Origin: Ignavibacteriales bacterium | Lineage (GTDB): Bacteria; Bacteroidota; Ignavibacteria; Ignavibacteriales; Melioribacteraceae | DNA length: 64,000 nt | Direction of reading: 5' to 3' | NCBI GenBank assembly: GCA_020635285.1 | Contig: JACKAB010000006.1 | Location: forward strand, 309,501-373,500 | Shown: positions 36,366 through 45,022 of the stretch, in pieces | Position numbering within the stretch: position 1 is the first letter of the stretch | How the letters are laid out: each line of letters opens with the position of its first letter | Notes under the pieces: generated by a model | The model's input: the letters and a program-made list of their open reading frames with translations, nothing else | Told to the model about the DNA's origin: nothing | The model's database searches: none | Made by a program: the position numbers and the translations under genes

Positions 36366-37468
36366 TAGTTAATTTTCCCGGTATAAATCATATTGGCAAT
36401 AAACTCACTATCGGCTGCAATTATATCATCTGGAATTACTTGTCCATTTGTTAAATATTTGATTGGCACTTTTATTTCATCAACCAGATTTAGTAAATTG
36501 CCATATGTAACAGCTTCATCCAATTTTGAGAAGACTATTCCGTTGTAATTTAAGACTTTAAACTTTTTTGCAACATCGAGCATAATTTTATAATCGCTAG
36601 TGCTGTTAAGTACTAAATAGGTTTCATCAACTTTTGTAACTTTTAAAAACTCATTGATTGATTTTAATAATTTTGTGTTATTCTGACTTCTACCAACGGT
36701 ATCAATGAAAACAATATCTTTATTTTTAAATTTCTTCATAAACTTTACAACATCTTTTGGTTCGTAGGCAACCATAAAATCAATGTTAGAAATTTCGGAA
36801 AATATTTTTAACTGATCTAAAGCGCCCAATCTATATGTATCAATTGATATTAATCCAATATCTAAATTGTGAAGTATTTTAGAAATTACTGCAAGTTTAG
36901 CTATGCAGGTTGTCTTTCCAACACCGGTTGGACCAACTAAAGAAATTACTTTTTGCCCACCATTTTTCTGTAATTCAAAATCACTTGTTGGAATTATTGA
37001 GGCTAAAATTGAGAGAATGTATTCTTCTTTATTATCTTCATTTACAAGATGCGAATATTGAGAAATCATTTTTATTACTTTGTCAATATTTTTATCAGAA
37101 ACGTCTTTATCTTTTAGTTCTTGTTTTATTGAATCAAACTGTGATCTATCTAAATTTATATTTATTGTTTTTGCCGGTTCTTTCTGCTTAGAAAAAGCTT
37201 CAGAACTTTGTTGAACACCGTAAATTTTATCAGTGAGCTTTTTCATTTCTGTTTCAAAGCTTTTTGTTTTGGGTGTTTCTTTTTTCTTTGCTTCAACCAT
37301 AACTTCTTCATCTAAACTTGCCGTAATCTCAAATAGTTTTTTTTCAACTCCATTTGAAAAGTCTTCAATTACTTTTGTGCCCAGTACAATTGCTTCCACT
37401 CCAAATTCTTGTTTCATTTCTGCAATTGCTTCTTTTAATGTTGAGCTAGTAAATTTTTTGATCTGCAT
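36365..37468 (-). CDS. flhF: Flagellar SRP-type GTPase FlhF
   Basis: 367 residues. N-terminal MQIKKFTSSTLKEAIAEMKQEFGVEAIVLGTK is the FlhF B-domain start. The NG GTPase follows with SLVGPTGVGKTTCIAKLA (G1, about residue 182), SIDTYRLGALDQLKIF, VFIDTVGRSQ (G3) and FSKLDEAVTYGNLLNLV (G4 variant). FlhF places the flagellum, commonly at a pole, together with FlhG. Downstream of flhA with a small overlap-free junction, as usual. Confidence 0.95.
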   Translation of the reverse strand: MQIKKFTSSTLKEAIAEMKQEFGVEAIVLGTKVIEDFSNGVEKKLFEITASLDEEVMVEAKKKETPKTKSFETEMKKLTDKIYGVQQSSEAFSKQKEPAKTININLDRSQFDSIKQELKDKDVSDKNIDKVIKMISQYSHLVNEDNKEEYILSILASIIPTSDFELQKNGGQKVISLVGPTGVGKTTCIAKLAVISKILHNLDIGLISIDTYRLGALDQLKIFSEISNIDFMVAYEPKDVVKFMKKFKNKDIVFIDTVGRSQNNTKLLKSINEFLKVTKVDETYLVLNSTSDYKIMLDVAKKFKVLNYNGIVFSKLDEAVTYGNLLNLVDEIKVPIKYLTNGQVIPDDIIAADSEFIANMIYTGKIN

Positions 37469-37470
37469 TT

Positions 37471-39513
37471 TTAAACCTCAAGTTTTCCAATAAATTCTAT
37501 TTCAATATTAGCAGGTAATTCTGTGAAAGACAAAATCATAATATCCGGGAATGACGAATTTATCAATCTAAATAAATATGGACGAATAGTAGCTGAAGTA
37601 ATAAATATAGGCATGTAACCTAACTGTCTAAATTTCTCAATCTGCGCAGCAATTGATTTATGTAGTGCAGTTAACATGTCTGGTGTTAAACCTAAAGTTT
37701 GCGTTGCATCGCCTTGTTTTGATAATGAATTGGTAATATATTCTTCAAGCCCTTCTCCTATTGCTGCAGCGTGAATTATATTATTCGAATCTTTATATAA
37801 ACTTGCAATAGTATCACCAAGCGAATGACGAACATATTCCGTTAGTACTTCAATATTTTTTGTAACTTTTGAATAATCAATAAGTGATTCAATAATTTGC
37901 ACTAAATCTTTTATTGGAACAAGTTCTCTTAATAAACTTTGTAATACTTTTTGTATTGATCCAAGCGGAAGTGTTTCCGGATTTATATCATCGATAACTG
38001 CAGGATAATCTTTCTTTAGATTTTCCAATAATTGTTTTACGGATTGTCTAGTAAGAATTTTATCAAAATTCTTTTTGATAGTTTCTTGCAAATGTGTTGA
38101 TAAAACTGAAACTGCATCAACAACTGTATAGCCAACTAGCTCTGCCTTATTTTTCTCTTGCTCAGAGACCCAGTATCCATCGAGCCCAAAAGCAGGATCT
38201 TTAGTTGGAATACCACTTAATTTTTCAGTAATATTTCCGGAATTCATTGCTAAAAATCTATCAGAATAAATTTCATAATTGGCAACAATATTCCCTTTAA
38301 TTTTTATAATGTATTCATTAGGCTTTAGTTGTAAATTATCTCTTACTCTTACCGGTGGAACTAATACACCAAATTCCAGAGCAACAAACTTTCTTGTTGA
38401 TGATATTTTTTGAAATAAATTTCCACCTTGACTATCATCAACTAATGAAATTAAACCATAACCAATTTCTACTTCAACAGGATCAACTTGTAAATAACCT
38501 TCAACTTTTTCTTCAGTAGTTTCCGTTTCTGTTTCAACTTCTTGAGTATCTATCAATAATTCCGCTTTCTTATTTTTGTTAACTAAAAAAGTAGTTGCAG
38601 CTAAACTTCCGCCAAGTAATAAAAACGGCATGGTTGGCATTCCTGGAATAATTGCAAATAGAATAACCGTTCCTGCTACAGTTCCAAGCACTCTTGGATT
38701 AGAAAATAATTGTGATTTCATTTGGCTATCTAAAGATTTGCCTCCAGCATTTTTTGTAACAACCATACCGGCGGCAGTTGCAATTAACAATGCAGGTACT
38801 TGAGAAACTAAACCATCACCAATTGTAAGGATTGTATAACTCTGAAGGGCTTCAGTAATATTTAATCCGCGCTGTAAAACTCCAATTATTATCCCGCCCA
38901 AAATATTGATTGCATTTATAATCAATCCGGCAATTGCATCACCTTTTACAAACTTTGAAGCTCCATCCATAGAACCAAAAAATTCAGCTTCCCTAGCAAT
39001 ATCATCTCTTCTTGTTCTTGCCTCTCCTTCAGTTATTACTCCACTATTTAGATCAGCATCAATTGCCATTTGTTTACCAGGCATTGCATCTAATGTAAAT
39101 CTTGCTGCAACTTCAGAAATTCTACCGGAACCTTTCACAATTACCATAAATTGAATTATTATGAGAATTAAGAAAACTATAAATCCAACAACATAACTTC
39201 CACCAACAACAAATCCTCCAAATGTTTCAATTACATCTCCTGCATAACCTTCCAGCAATATCAGTCTTGTTGAGCTTATGTTTAATGATAATCGGAAAAT
39301 TGTTAATACTAATAAAAGTCCTGGAAAAGATGAAATTTCAAGTGGATTGTTAATATATAATGATGCAATTAAAATTAATATTGCCAGTGAAATATTAATT
39401 GCAAGGAAAAAATCTAGCAAAAATGCCGGTAATGGAATAATCATCAATCCAAGAATGAAAATGATTCCAAAAGCAAATATTATATCGGTATTTTTTAAAA
39501 ACTTGTCCATCAT
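37471..39513 (-). CDS. flhA: Flagellar export apparatus protein FlhA
   Basis: 680 residues. About eight membrane helices in the first ~320 residues with the FHIPEP-family signature (SRLILLEGYAGDVIETFGGFVVGG; KGSGRISEVAARFTLDAMPGKQMAIDADLNSG). The large cytoplasmic domain (about 340-680) docks chaperone-cargo. The C-terminus ends EIEFIGKLEV. Length is normal. It sits with flhB (one-base stop/start contact). Forms the proton-driven export gate with FliP, FliQ, FliR and FlhB. Confidence 0.96.
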   Translation of the reverse strand: MMDKFLKNTDIIFAFGIIFILGLMIIPLPAFLLDFFLAINISLAILILIASLYINNPLEISSFPGLLLVLTIFRLSLNISSTRLILLEGYAGDVIETFGGFVVGGSYVVGFIVFLILIIIQFMVIVKGSGRISEVAARFTLDAMPGKQMAIDADLNSGVITEGEARTRRDDIAREAEFFGSMDGASKFVKGDAIAGLIINAINILGGIIIGVLQRGLNITEALQSYTILTIGDGLVSQVPALLIATAAGMVVTKNAGGKSLDSQMKSQLFSNPRVLGTVAGTVILFAIIPGMPTMPFLLLGGSLAATTFLVNKNKKAELLIDTQEVETETETTEEKVEGYLQVDPVEVEIGYGLISLVDDSQGGNLFQKISSTRKFVALEFGVLVPPVRVRDNLQLKPNEYIIKIKGNIVANYEIYSDRFLAMNSGNITEKLSGIPTKDPAFGLDGYWVSEQEKNKAELVGYTVVDAVSVLSTHLQETIKKNFDKILTRQSVKQLLENLKKDYPAVIDDINPETLPLGSIQKVLQSLLRELVPIKDLVQIIESLIDYSKVTKNIEVLTEYVRHSLGDTIASLYKDSNNIIHAAAIGEGLEEYITNSLSKQGDATQTLGLTPDMLTALHKSIAAQIEKFRQLGYMPIFITSATIRPYLFRLINSSFPDIMILSFTELPANIEIEFIGKLEV

Positions 39514-40598
39514 TATATAATGTTATTTCTCTTTTTCTCTTTTTTTAACTTGAATATGTAAGCTAAAATTTGAGATACTGCTTTAAATAAAGTATCAGGA
39601 ATCTCTTGTCCAACTTCACATGCTTTATAAAGTGCTCTTGCAAGTTGAACATCTTCGTGAAGAGGAATATTATTTTCAGTTGCAATTTTTTTAATTTTTT
39701 GTGCCAGTAAATCTTGTCCTTTTGCAACAACTTTTGGAGCTGATGTTTTTCCAATCTCATATTTAAGAGCAACGGCAAAGTGAGTTGGGTTGGTAATAAC
39801 AACATCAGCAGTTGGAACATCTTGCAGCATTCTTTTACCAGCCATTTCAATTTGGCGTCTTCTTATCTGTGATTTTATCTGAGGATCACCTTCTGTTTGT
39901 TTATGCTCTTCTTTAACCTCTTGTTTGGTCATCATTATATCTTTTTTGTGCTTTGATTTTTGATAAGCAAAATCAGCAAAAGCGATCACCGCATAAACTA
40001 AACTTACACGCCACAAAAAATCAATTGAATCTTCTATAACATAATTAACAATTTCTTGAATGGTAAAATTTACTAATCCAATTGAATTAAGAACCATATC
40101 CTCTAAAATTATATAAGAGAATATCCCAATTGCTCCAAGTTTTGCAATTGATTTTAATAACTCTACTAAAGGCCGAGTTGTTAAAAAACTATTTTTAAAT
40201 CCCTTAATTGGATCTAATTTAGAAAATTTTGGAGCAAGTGCTTTTGGTGTAATTTGGAATCCAACTTGTCCATAACCAACAGCAAGCGAAATTAAAACGA
40301 TTCCTAACAAAATGGGAAATATTGTTAAGAGAAAAAATGAAGCTCCCTGAACTGCGTAAATACTTAAAATGCTTGAACTTATTTCTAGAGTATCTAAGGA
40401 TGAAAAAATGTAAGTACTTAAAGTCCATAACTTGCCGCCCACATAATCTTTAGTAAAAAATAAAATAAGCAGACCGGTAGTAAATACCGCCAGTGAGTTG
40501 AGCTCTTGACTTTTTGGAGCTTGCCCTTTTTCACGCGTATCTTGCTGGCGCTTACTGGTTGCCTGTTCGGATTTTTCTTGACCGTCTAATTCTGCCAA
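39513..40598 (-). CDS. flhB: Flagellar export gate protein FlhB
   Basis: 361 residues: a basic N-terminus (GQEKSEQATSKRQQDTREKGQ), four membrane helices (about 30-215), and a cytoplasmic domain with the autocleavage motif NPTH in VVITNPTHFAVALKYE. This motif controls the switch from hook to filament export substrates together with FliK. The start touches the fliR stop. Intact frame. Confidence 0.96.
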   Translation of the reverse strand: MAELDGQEKSEQATSKRQQDTREKGQAPKSQELNSLAVFTTGLLILFFTKDYVGGKLWTLSTYIFSSLDTLEISSSILSIYAVQGASFFLLTIFPILLGIVLISLAVGYGQVGFQITPKALAPKFSKLDPIKGFKNSFLTTRPLVELLKSIAKLGAIGIFSYIILEDMVLNSIGLVNFTIQEIVNYVIEDSIDFLWRVSLVYAVIAFADFAYQKSKHKKDIMMTKQEVKEEHKQTEGDPQIKSQIRRRQIEMAGKRMLQDVPTADVVITNPTHFAVALKYEIGKTSAPKVVAKGQDLLAQKIKKIATENNIPLHEDVQLARALYKACEVGQEIPDTLFKAVSQILAYIFKLKKEKKRNNII

Positions 40599-40599
40599 T

Positions 40600-41376
40600 T
40601 TAGTTGCCTATCATTTTTACTATTTCTAATAATTTGTCTTCGTATTGGTACATCAAGGTTCTAAAAAGATAAATGTACAAAGGTGTTACTATTGCTAATA
40701 AGAATATTCCTAAACCAATTTTTAAAGGAAGCAAAACAAAAAACACTTGAAAAGATGGACTTACTCTGGCTATAATTCCACTTGCTAAATGAATTAAAAA
40801 AAACGCAACCATAATTGGTGCGGAAATTTTAAGTGCCAAAATAAAAATGCTACCTGAAAATTTTATAATTAAATTCATTACACCTTCTGTTACTTTAAAA
40901 GCTCCTAATGGAATAACCTTAAAGGAGTATGATAGAGATTCAATAATAAATTGGTGTCCATTTATTAAAATAAAAACAATCATAGCAGCCATTGAAAGTA
41001 ACGTGGCAATAATATTTCCATCATCACCGGTAACAGGATCAAACATTGAAGACATTGCTAAACCCATGTCTCTGCCAACTAGTAAGCCAGCAAATGATAT
41101 CCCTTGAAAAACTATACTTAAAACAAATCCCATTGTTATTCCAACTAAAACTTCCTTAATTCCAAAAAGAATTATAAAAATGAGTTGATCATTTTCGGTA
41201 AATGGATAAGTTTCTACATTAAAAAATAGGATGTAAGTGATAATTAAAGCCAGAGCAAACCTTACCAGATTTGGGATTGCAGAATTGCTAAATAAAGGAG
41301 CAAATAAAAACATTGCGCTTATTCTTACAAATATCATTAGTCCAGTTATAAAATCAGAAATTAATAGTTCCGTCAT
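40600..41376 (-). CDS. fliR: Flagellar export gate protein FliR
   Basis: 258-residue membrane protein with about six hydrophobic segments. FliR-family features: FVRISAMFLFAPLFSN, VLVGITMGFVLSIVFQGISFAGLLVGRDMGLAMSSMFDPVTG, and a C-terminal PLKIGLGIFLLAIVTPLYIYLF. Overlaps fliQ by 4 bp. One subunit joins the FliP5-FliQ4-FliR1 export gate in the basal body. Confidence 0.95.
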   Translation of the reverse strand: MTELLISDFITGLMIFVRISAMFLFAPLFSNSAIPNLVRFALALIITYILFFNVETYPFTENDQLIFIILFGIKEVLVGITMGFVLSIVFQGISFAGLLVGRDMGLAMSSMFDPVTGDDGNIIATLLSMAAMIVFILINGHQFIIESLSYSFKVIPLGAFKVTEGVMNLIIKFSGSIFILALKISAPIMVAFFLIHLASGIIARVSPSFQVFFVLLPLKIGLGIFLLAIVTPLYIYLFRTLMYQYEDKLLEIVKMIGN

Positions 41377-41642
41377 TTTACAACCGTAACAATTAGATTA
41401 AAAATTTTGTGAGTGAATGATATTAATTTATCTGTTATAAACGGAAGCGCAACAATTATGGCAACTGCTGTAATTATTATTTTGGGGACAAAAGTAAGAG
41501 TTTGTTCTTGAATTGATGTTGCTGCCTGAAATATTGATATTATTACTCCAACTATTAAACCAGCACCTAAAATTGGGAGTAAAATTATGAGTACAGCAAA
41601 AAAAGATTCACTTAAAATTTCTATTACTAAATCTATTGTCAT
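41373..41642 (-). CDS. fliQ: Flagellar export gate protein FliQ
   Basis: 89-residue protein with two membrane helices and the FliQ core LPILGAGLIVGVIISIFQAATSIQEQTLTFVPKIIITAVAIIVALPF. Length is normal. Lies directly after fliP with no gap and overlaps fliR. Four copies wrap around FliP in the export gate. Confidence 0.96.
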   Translation of the reverse strand: MTIDLVIEILSESFFAVLIILLPILGAGLIVGVIISIFQAATSIQEQTLTFVPKIIITAVAIIVALPFITDKLISFTHKIFNLIVTVVK

Positions 41643-42406
41643 CTAATTTATCCCCCTTACCACCGAGCCAATTACTAAACTCCATCCATCAACTAGAACA
41701 AAAAGTAAAATTTTAAATGGCATTGAAATCATCATTGGCGGTAGCATCATCATTCCCATTGACATTAAAATACTGGCGACAATCATATCAACCATAACAA
41801 ATGGAATGAACAAAAAGAAACCGATTATAAAACCAGCTCTAAGTTCATTAAGAACAAACGCTGGAATTAAAACATGAATTGGCAATTCCGCTTGTGTTTT
41901 TGGCTGAGGCATTTCTGCTAATTGTAAAAAGAATTTTAGTTCTTCAGGACGAGTATTTTTAAGCATAAATTTTCTTAATGGCTCAACACCTTTTTCATAA
42001 GCCTCTTCTGTAGTAATTTTTTTATCTAAATAGGGTTGAAGTGCATTCTCGTTGAATTCATTCCAAGTTGGAGCCATAACAAAAAAAGTAACAAACAGTG
42101 CAACGCCTGCCAATAGCTGGTTTGGCGGCATTTGCTGCGTACCTAAAGCAGTCTTCAAAAAGTTAAAGACAATGATTATTCTTAGGTAAGAAGTTGTCAT
42201 AATAAAAATTGATGGCGCAAGCGAAAGTATAGTAAGCAATAAAAGTAATTGTAAGGTAACTGCTAAATCTTCGGGCTTATCTGAGGTTCCAACATTAACG
42301 CCTATATTTGGCAAAGGAATAGTTGTATTGCTTTGTGCGTAAGTTTTTTTTCTGAAAAGATAACCAAAGATATTGTAAAAAATAATATTAAGAATATTTT
42401 TTTCAT
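41643..42406 (-). CDS. fliP: Flagellar export gate protein FliP, frameshifted in the signal peptide
   Basis: The mature part (from about 42314) has the FliP signature: LAPSIFIMTTSYLRIIIVFNFLKTALGTQQMPPNQLLAGVALFVTFFVMAP and LIPAFVLNELRAGFIIGFFLFIPFVMVDMIVASILMSMGMMMLPP. Upstream, in another frame, ATG at 42406 opens a cleavable signal peptide (MKKIFLILFFTISLVIFSEK). The frames join at eight T on the plus strand (42344-42351). Nine would give ...EKKTYAQSNTTIPLPNIG in one protein of about 254 residues. FliP normally has such a signal. The ATG overlaps the fliO stop (ATGA). Confidence 0.9.
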
Positions 42407-42747
42407 TTAATGCCCATATTAGCTTTTAGTAATTCTAAAAAATTATTCTTTGGTTTTTGAGTTTCATCTTTTATTAAATCTTCTGAAAAGCTTTGATCAA
42501 TTTTATCAATTAGATTAACCGATTGATCTGAAACTCCAAGTAAATAAGTTTGGTTATTAAATTGAATAACTGATACAAATTTTTTAGGTAGAATAGCTTG
42601 TGTAGATAAAATTTTAATTTTAGAATTTTTATTTTCTTTATTGTCGAATCTATATAAATATTTTTTTACCAAATATAATAGTCCGTACATTACACCAACC
42701 ATTACGCCAAGTATTATAAATATTTGAATAATATCCCAAGCTTTCAC
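42403..42747 (-). CDS. fliO: FliO-like flagellar biosynthesis protein
   Basis: 114 residues with one N-terminal membrane helix (about 8-27, IFIILGVMVGVMYGLLYLV) and a small cytoplasmic beta domain (ILSTQAILPKKFVSVIQFNNQTYLLGVSDQSVNLIDKI), the FliO pattern. FliO helps FliP assemble. The gene lies between fliN and fliP, with one-base and ATGA contacts. FliO is poorly conserved, so position carries much of the call. Confidence 0.85.
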   Translation of the reverse strand: MKAWDIIQIFIILGVMVGVMYGLLYLVKKYLYRFDNKENKNSKIKILSTQAILPKKFVSVIQFNNQTYLLGVSDQSVNLIDKIDQSFSEDLIKDETQKPKNNFLELLKANMGIK

Positions 42748-43193
42748 TATTTAACACCTTGCAGTCTTTCACCGGCTTCAAGTAAGCTGGTAATTCTTAT
42801 GCCGAAATGTTTATCAATTACAACAACCTCACCTTCTGCAATTTTTTTATTATTTACATAAACATCAACTGGTTCACTAGCTAGTTTTTCAAGTTCTATT
42901 ACATAACCGCGCTCTAGTTCTAAGATATCTTTTATTTGCATCTTAGTTCTGCCAAGTTCTATGTAAACATTTAATTGAAGATCTTTTAGAAATTCCAATT
43001 TATCATCTTCAAAAAAACCTTTCTTCTTGGATTCATTAAATTTTGGAAAATCTGCAACGCTTCCACTCACCGTAGCATCAGAATTTTGTGCTTCCAAAGC
43101 AGCCAGCATTTGGGCTTCTGCCTCTTCCTCACTCATATCTACGTGACCTTTAGGTTCTTTTTCTTCAATATTTTTTTCTTCGTTTTTTGCCAT
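42747..43193 (-). CDS. fliN: Flagellar motor switch protein FliN
   Basis: About 148 residues from ATG at 43193, preceded by AAAAGGAAG; an upstream in-frame ATG at 43214 lies inside fliM. An acidic N-terminal region (DMSEEEAEAQMLAALEAQN) precedes the C-terminal SpoA domain, LEFLKDLQLNVYIELGRTKMQIKDILELERGYVIELEKLASEPVDVYVNNKKIAEGEVVVIDKHFGIRI, which is canonical. Forms the C-ring base with FliM and FliG. Confidence 0.95.
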   Translation of the reverse strand: MAKNEEKNIEEKEPKGHVDMSEEEAEAQMLAALEAQNSDATVSGSVADFPKFNESKKKGFFEDDKLEFLKDLQLNVYIELGRTKMQIKDILELERGYVIELEKLASEPVDVYVNNKKIAEGEVVVIDKHFGIRITSLLEAGERLQGVK

Positions 43194-43194
43194 T

Positions 43195-44175
43195 TTAGTT
43201 CTTCCTTTTGTCAACCTTTTTTGTAATTTTTACTGCTTTGTGATTATTAACCACTCCTGAAATTCCGTCAAACATATGTTTTTTTTCAACACTTACTTTT
43301 ATTTCATCGCCAAGTTGTGTGTTTAATAAAATCACATCACCTTTTTTTAATTTCAATAAGCGACTAAATGAAATTGAAGATTTTCCAAATTCCACTTCCA
43401 AATTCAGCTCTGTTTTTTTAAGATGATCTGTTAAAATATTGGCCGAAGTTGTACCTTGGTATTTTATGGGTCTTATTGATGATAAATTTTGATTTGTAAG
43501 TTTTGATAAAATTGTATCGAATGCATAAGTTGCAAAACATAGGTTCATCATAAAACTTTCTTCACCAAAATGAACTTCAAATGTAATCAGCAGCACACTT
43601 TCACTTTGTGATGTTATTTGAACAAAATCAATATCAGGTTCAAACTTATCTATCTTGAATGTGTAATCCCCGATTATCTGCCAAGCTTTACCAAGATCAT
43701 TCAATATTTTATTGATCACAACTTCCAGAACTTTTTGCTCAATAGGAGTAATAACTTGAGAGCTTTTTGAACCTTTTCCGTTGCCACCTAAAAGTCTGTC
43801 AACCAATGTTAGAGCAAACTCTGAACTAAATTCTAGAATACCCTTAATGTCCGTGTGGTTAATATCAAATGTAAATAAGCATGCAGGATTTGAAACTGAT
43901 AGAACGTATTCAGAGTAGTAAATTTGATCTACAGATGTTACATTGCATGAAACTATTGTCTGCAGTTTTGTCATCAAATATGATCCGAACATCTCTGCAA
44001 AGTTTTCATTTATATTGTGAATTGTGCGCAACTGATTTTTAGAAATTCTGTTCGGAAGTCTAAAATCAAAAGGGATTACTTCCTTATCAATTTTAATTTT
44101 TTCAGTTTTTGCAGCTTCTGAAGCGCCACCATTTAAGAGCGCATCAATTTCTTGTTGTGATAATACTTCTGCCAT
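43195..44175 (-). CDS. fliM: Flagellar motor switch protein FliM
   Basis: 326 residues. The N-terminal CheY-binding peptide LSQQEIDALLNGG (residues 5-17) is textbook. The middle CheC-like domain follows (about 40-230; PFDFRLPNRISKNQLRTIHNINENFAEMF, then LLGGNGKG). A C-terminal SpoA domain ends it (LTDHLKKTELNLEVEFGKSSISFSRLLKLKKGDVILLNTQLGDEIKV). One base separates it from the fliL stop. A similar peptide occurs at the end of the CheZ-like protein. Confidence 0.96.
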   Translation of the reverse strand: MAEVLSQQEIDALLNGGASEAAKTEKIKIDKEVIPFDFRLPNRISKNQLRTIHNINENFAEMFGSYLMTKLQTIVSCNVTSVDQIYYSEYVLSVSNPACLFTFDINHTDIKGILEFSSEFALTLVDRLLGGNGKGSKSSQVITPIEQKVLEVVINKILNDLGKAWQIIGDYTFKIDKFEPDIDFVQITSQSESVLLITFEVHFGEESFMMNLCFATYAFDTILSKLTNQNLSSIRPIKYQGTTSANILTDHLKKTELNLEVEFGKSSISFSRLLKLKKGDVILLNTQLGDEIKVSVEKKHMFDGISGVVNNHKAVKITKKVDKRKN

Positions 44176-44176
44176 A

Positions 44177-44711
44177 TTAATTCAACACGTATTTACTGAA
44201 GTAAACATTTTTTATTTTTGCATCTGGTAATGCTAAGTTTATTTTATCAGCAATTTCAACCTTAAGAGAATCTTTCATCTCAACCTTGCTTAATAAACTC
44301 AAAGATTTTTTTGACATTGCACTTAAAATTTTGTCTTTAATTACTATTTCATTTTCTTCTAATACTTTTTTACTTTCCTCTGTAGAAACACCAAAACCGA
44401 CTGAAAGAAGTAGTAATCTTTGACCGTTTGTGCCTGCAGGATTAATTATTAAATCATCTACACTAAAAATATGTTGAGGAGCGCCTTCTGATTCTTCATG
44501 CTCATCATCCTCACTTTTTTCAACATGTTCTCCATCAGCCTCTGCATTAGCACCTGGGGCACTTTTAATCAGAAAAGTTGCGGTAATAAAATAAACTAAA
44601 ACCAATTGAACTATGAAAAGTGGTAAGCCAATTAAAATAATTTTAAAATTAAATCCCTTTTTCTTAGGTTTTTCGGGTTTTGCTTCTTTTTTTTACTTCT
44701 TCTTCTGCCAT
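44177..44711 (-). CDS. fliL: Flagellar basal body protein FliL, frameshifted near the start
   Basis: ATG at 44711 (SD TTGGAG) starts MAEEEVKK. After eight T on the plus strand (44687-44694) the frame is lost. With seven T it reads on as EAKPEKPKKKGFNFKIILIGLPLFIVQLVLVYF into the frame ending at 44177, giving about 177 residues: short cytoplasmic part, one membrane helix, and a periplasmic FliL domain (DLIINPAGTNGQRLLLLSVGFGVS, VKDKILSAMSKKSLSLLS, VYFSKYVLN). FliL surrounds stators and supports torque. It is the first gene of a new run below the flgE terminator. Confidence 0.88.
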
Positions 44712-44738
44712 GCTGTTTCTCCAATTTTAACTTATTAG

Positions 44739-44754
44739 TTCAATTGGTATGCCA
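44739..44754 (-). promoter_or_regulatory. Candidate sigma-54 promoter before fliL (proximal)
   Basis: Minus strand TGGCATACCAATTGAA: perfect TGGCA at -24 and TTG at -12, but the normally invariant GC at -12 reads GA. It would start about 16 bases upstream of the fliL ATG, leaving room for the SD. The same GG-N10-GA layout occurs before the gene at 35229. Alternative candidate at 44829-44844. Confidence 0.35.
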
Positions 44755-44828
44755 TGAGAAGAAATGAGTGTAAATTGTTTATTTATGACTAAAAACAGGG
44801 CTTTTTGCAAGTAATTTCAGCTTTTAAA

Positions 44829-44844
44829 TGCAGAATATTAACCA
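44829..44844 (-). promoter_or_regulatory. Candidate sigma-54 promoter before fliL (distal)
   Basis: Minus strand TGGTTAATATTCTGCA has the required GG-N10-GC spacing and the final W, but only TGG of the -24 box and a weaker -12 box. It would leave a leader of about 105 bases before fliL. It lies in the 311-bp gap 44712-45022, which otherwise holds the flgE terminator and AT-rich sequence with no gene that I can see. Confidence 0.35.
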
Positions 44845-44969
44845 CTTGCTTATTAATGTGGAGTGGATATTTCGGTATCGAATATTTTTAAATTCTTATT
44901 TCAATATTAAATATTATCTATCATCTTTTAATATTTTTTAGATGTTTCATCAAAAAAAGAGGCAAAATA

Positions 44970-45005
44970 TAAATAAAAAATGGGGACCAGAAAATGATCC
45001 CCAAT
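44970..45005 (-). terminator. Rho-independent terminator after flgE
   Basis: Stem TGGGGA (44981-44986) with TCCCCA (44998-45003), extended inward by two more pairs past a mismatch. On the minus strand it is followed by TTTTTTATTT. It lies about 18 bases past the flgE stop. It ends the flgB-to-flgE transcript before the fliL run begins. Confidence 0.85.
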
Positions 45006-45022
45006 AATATTATGTTATTTTA

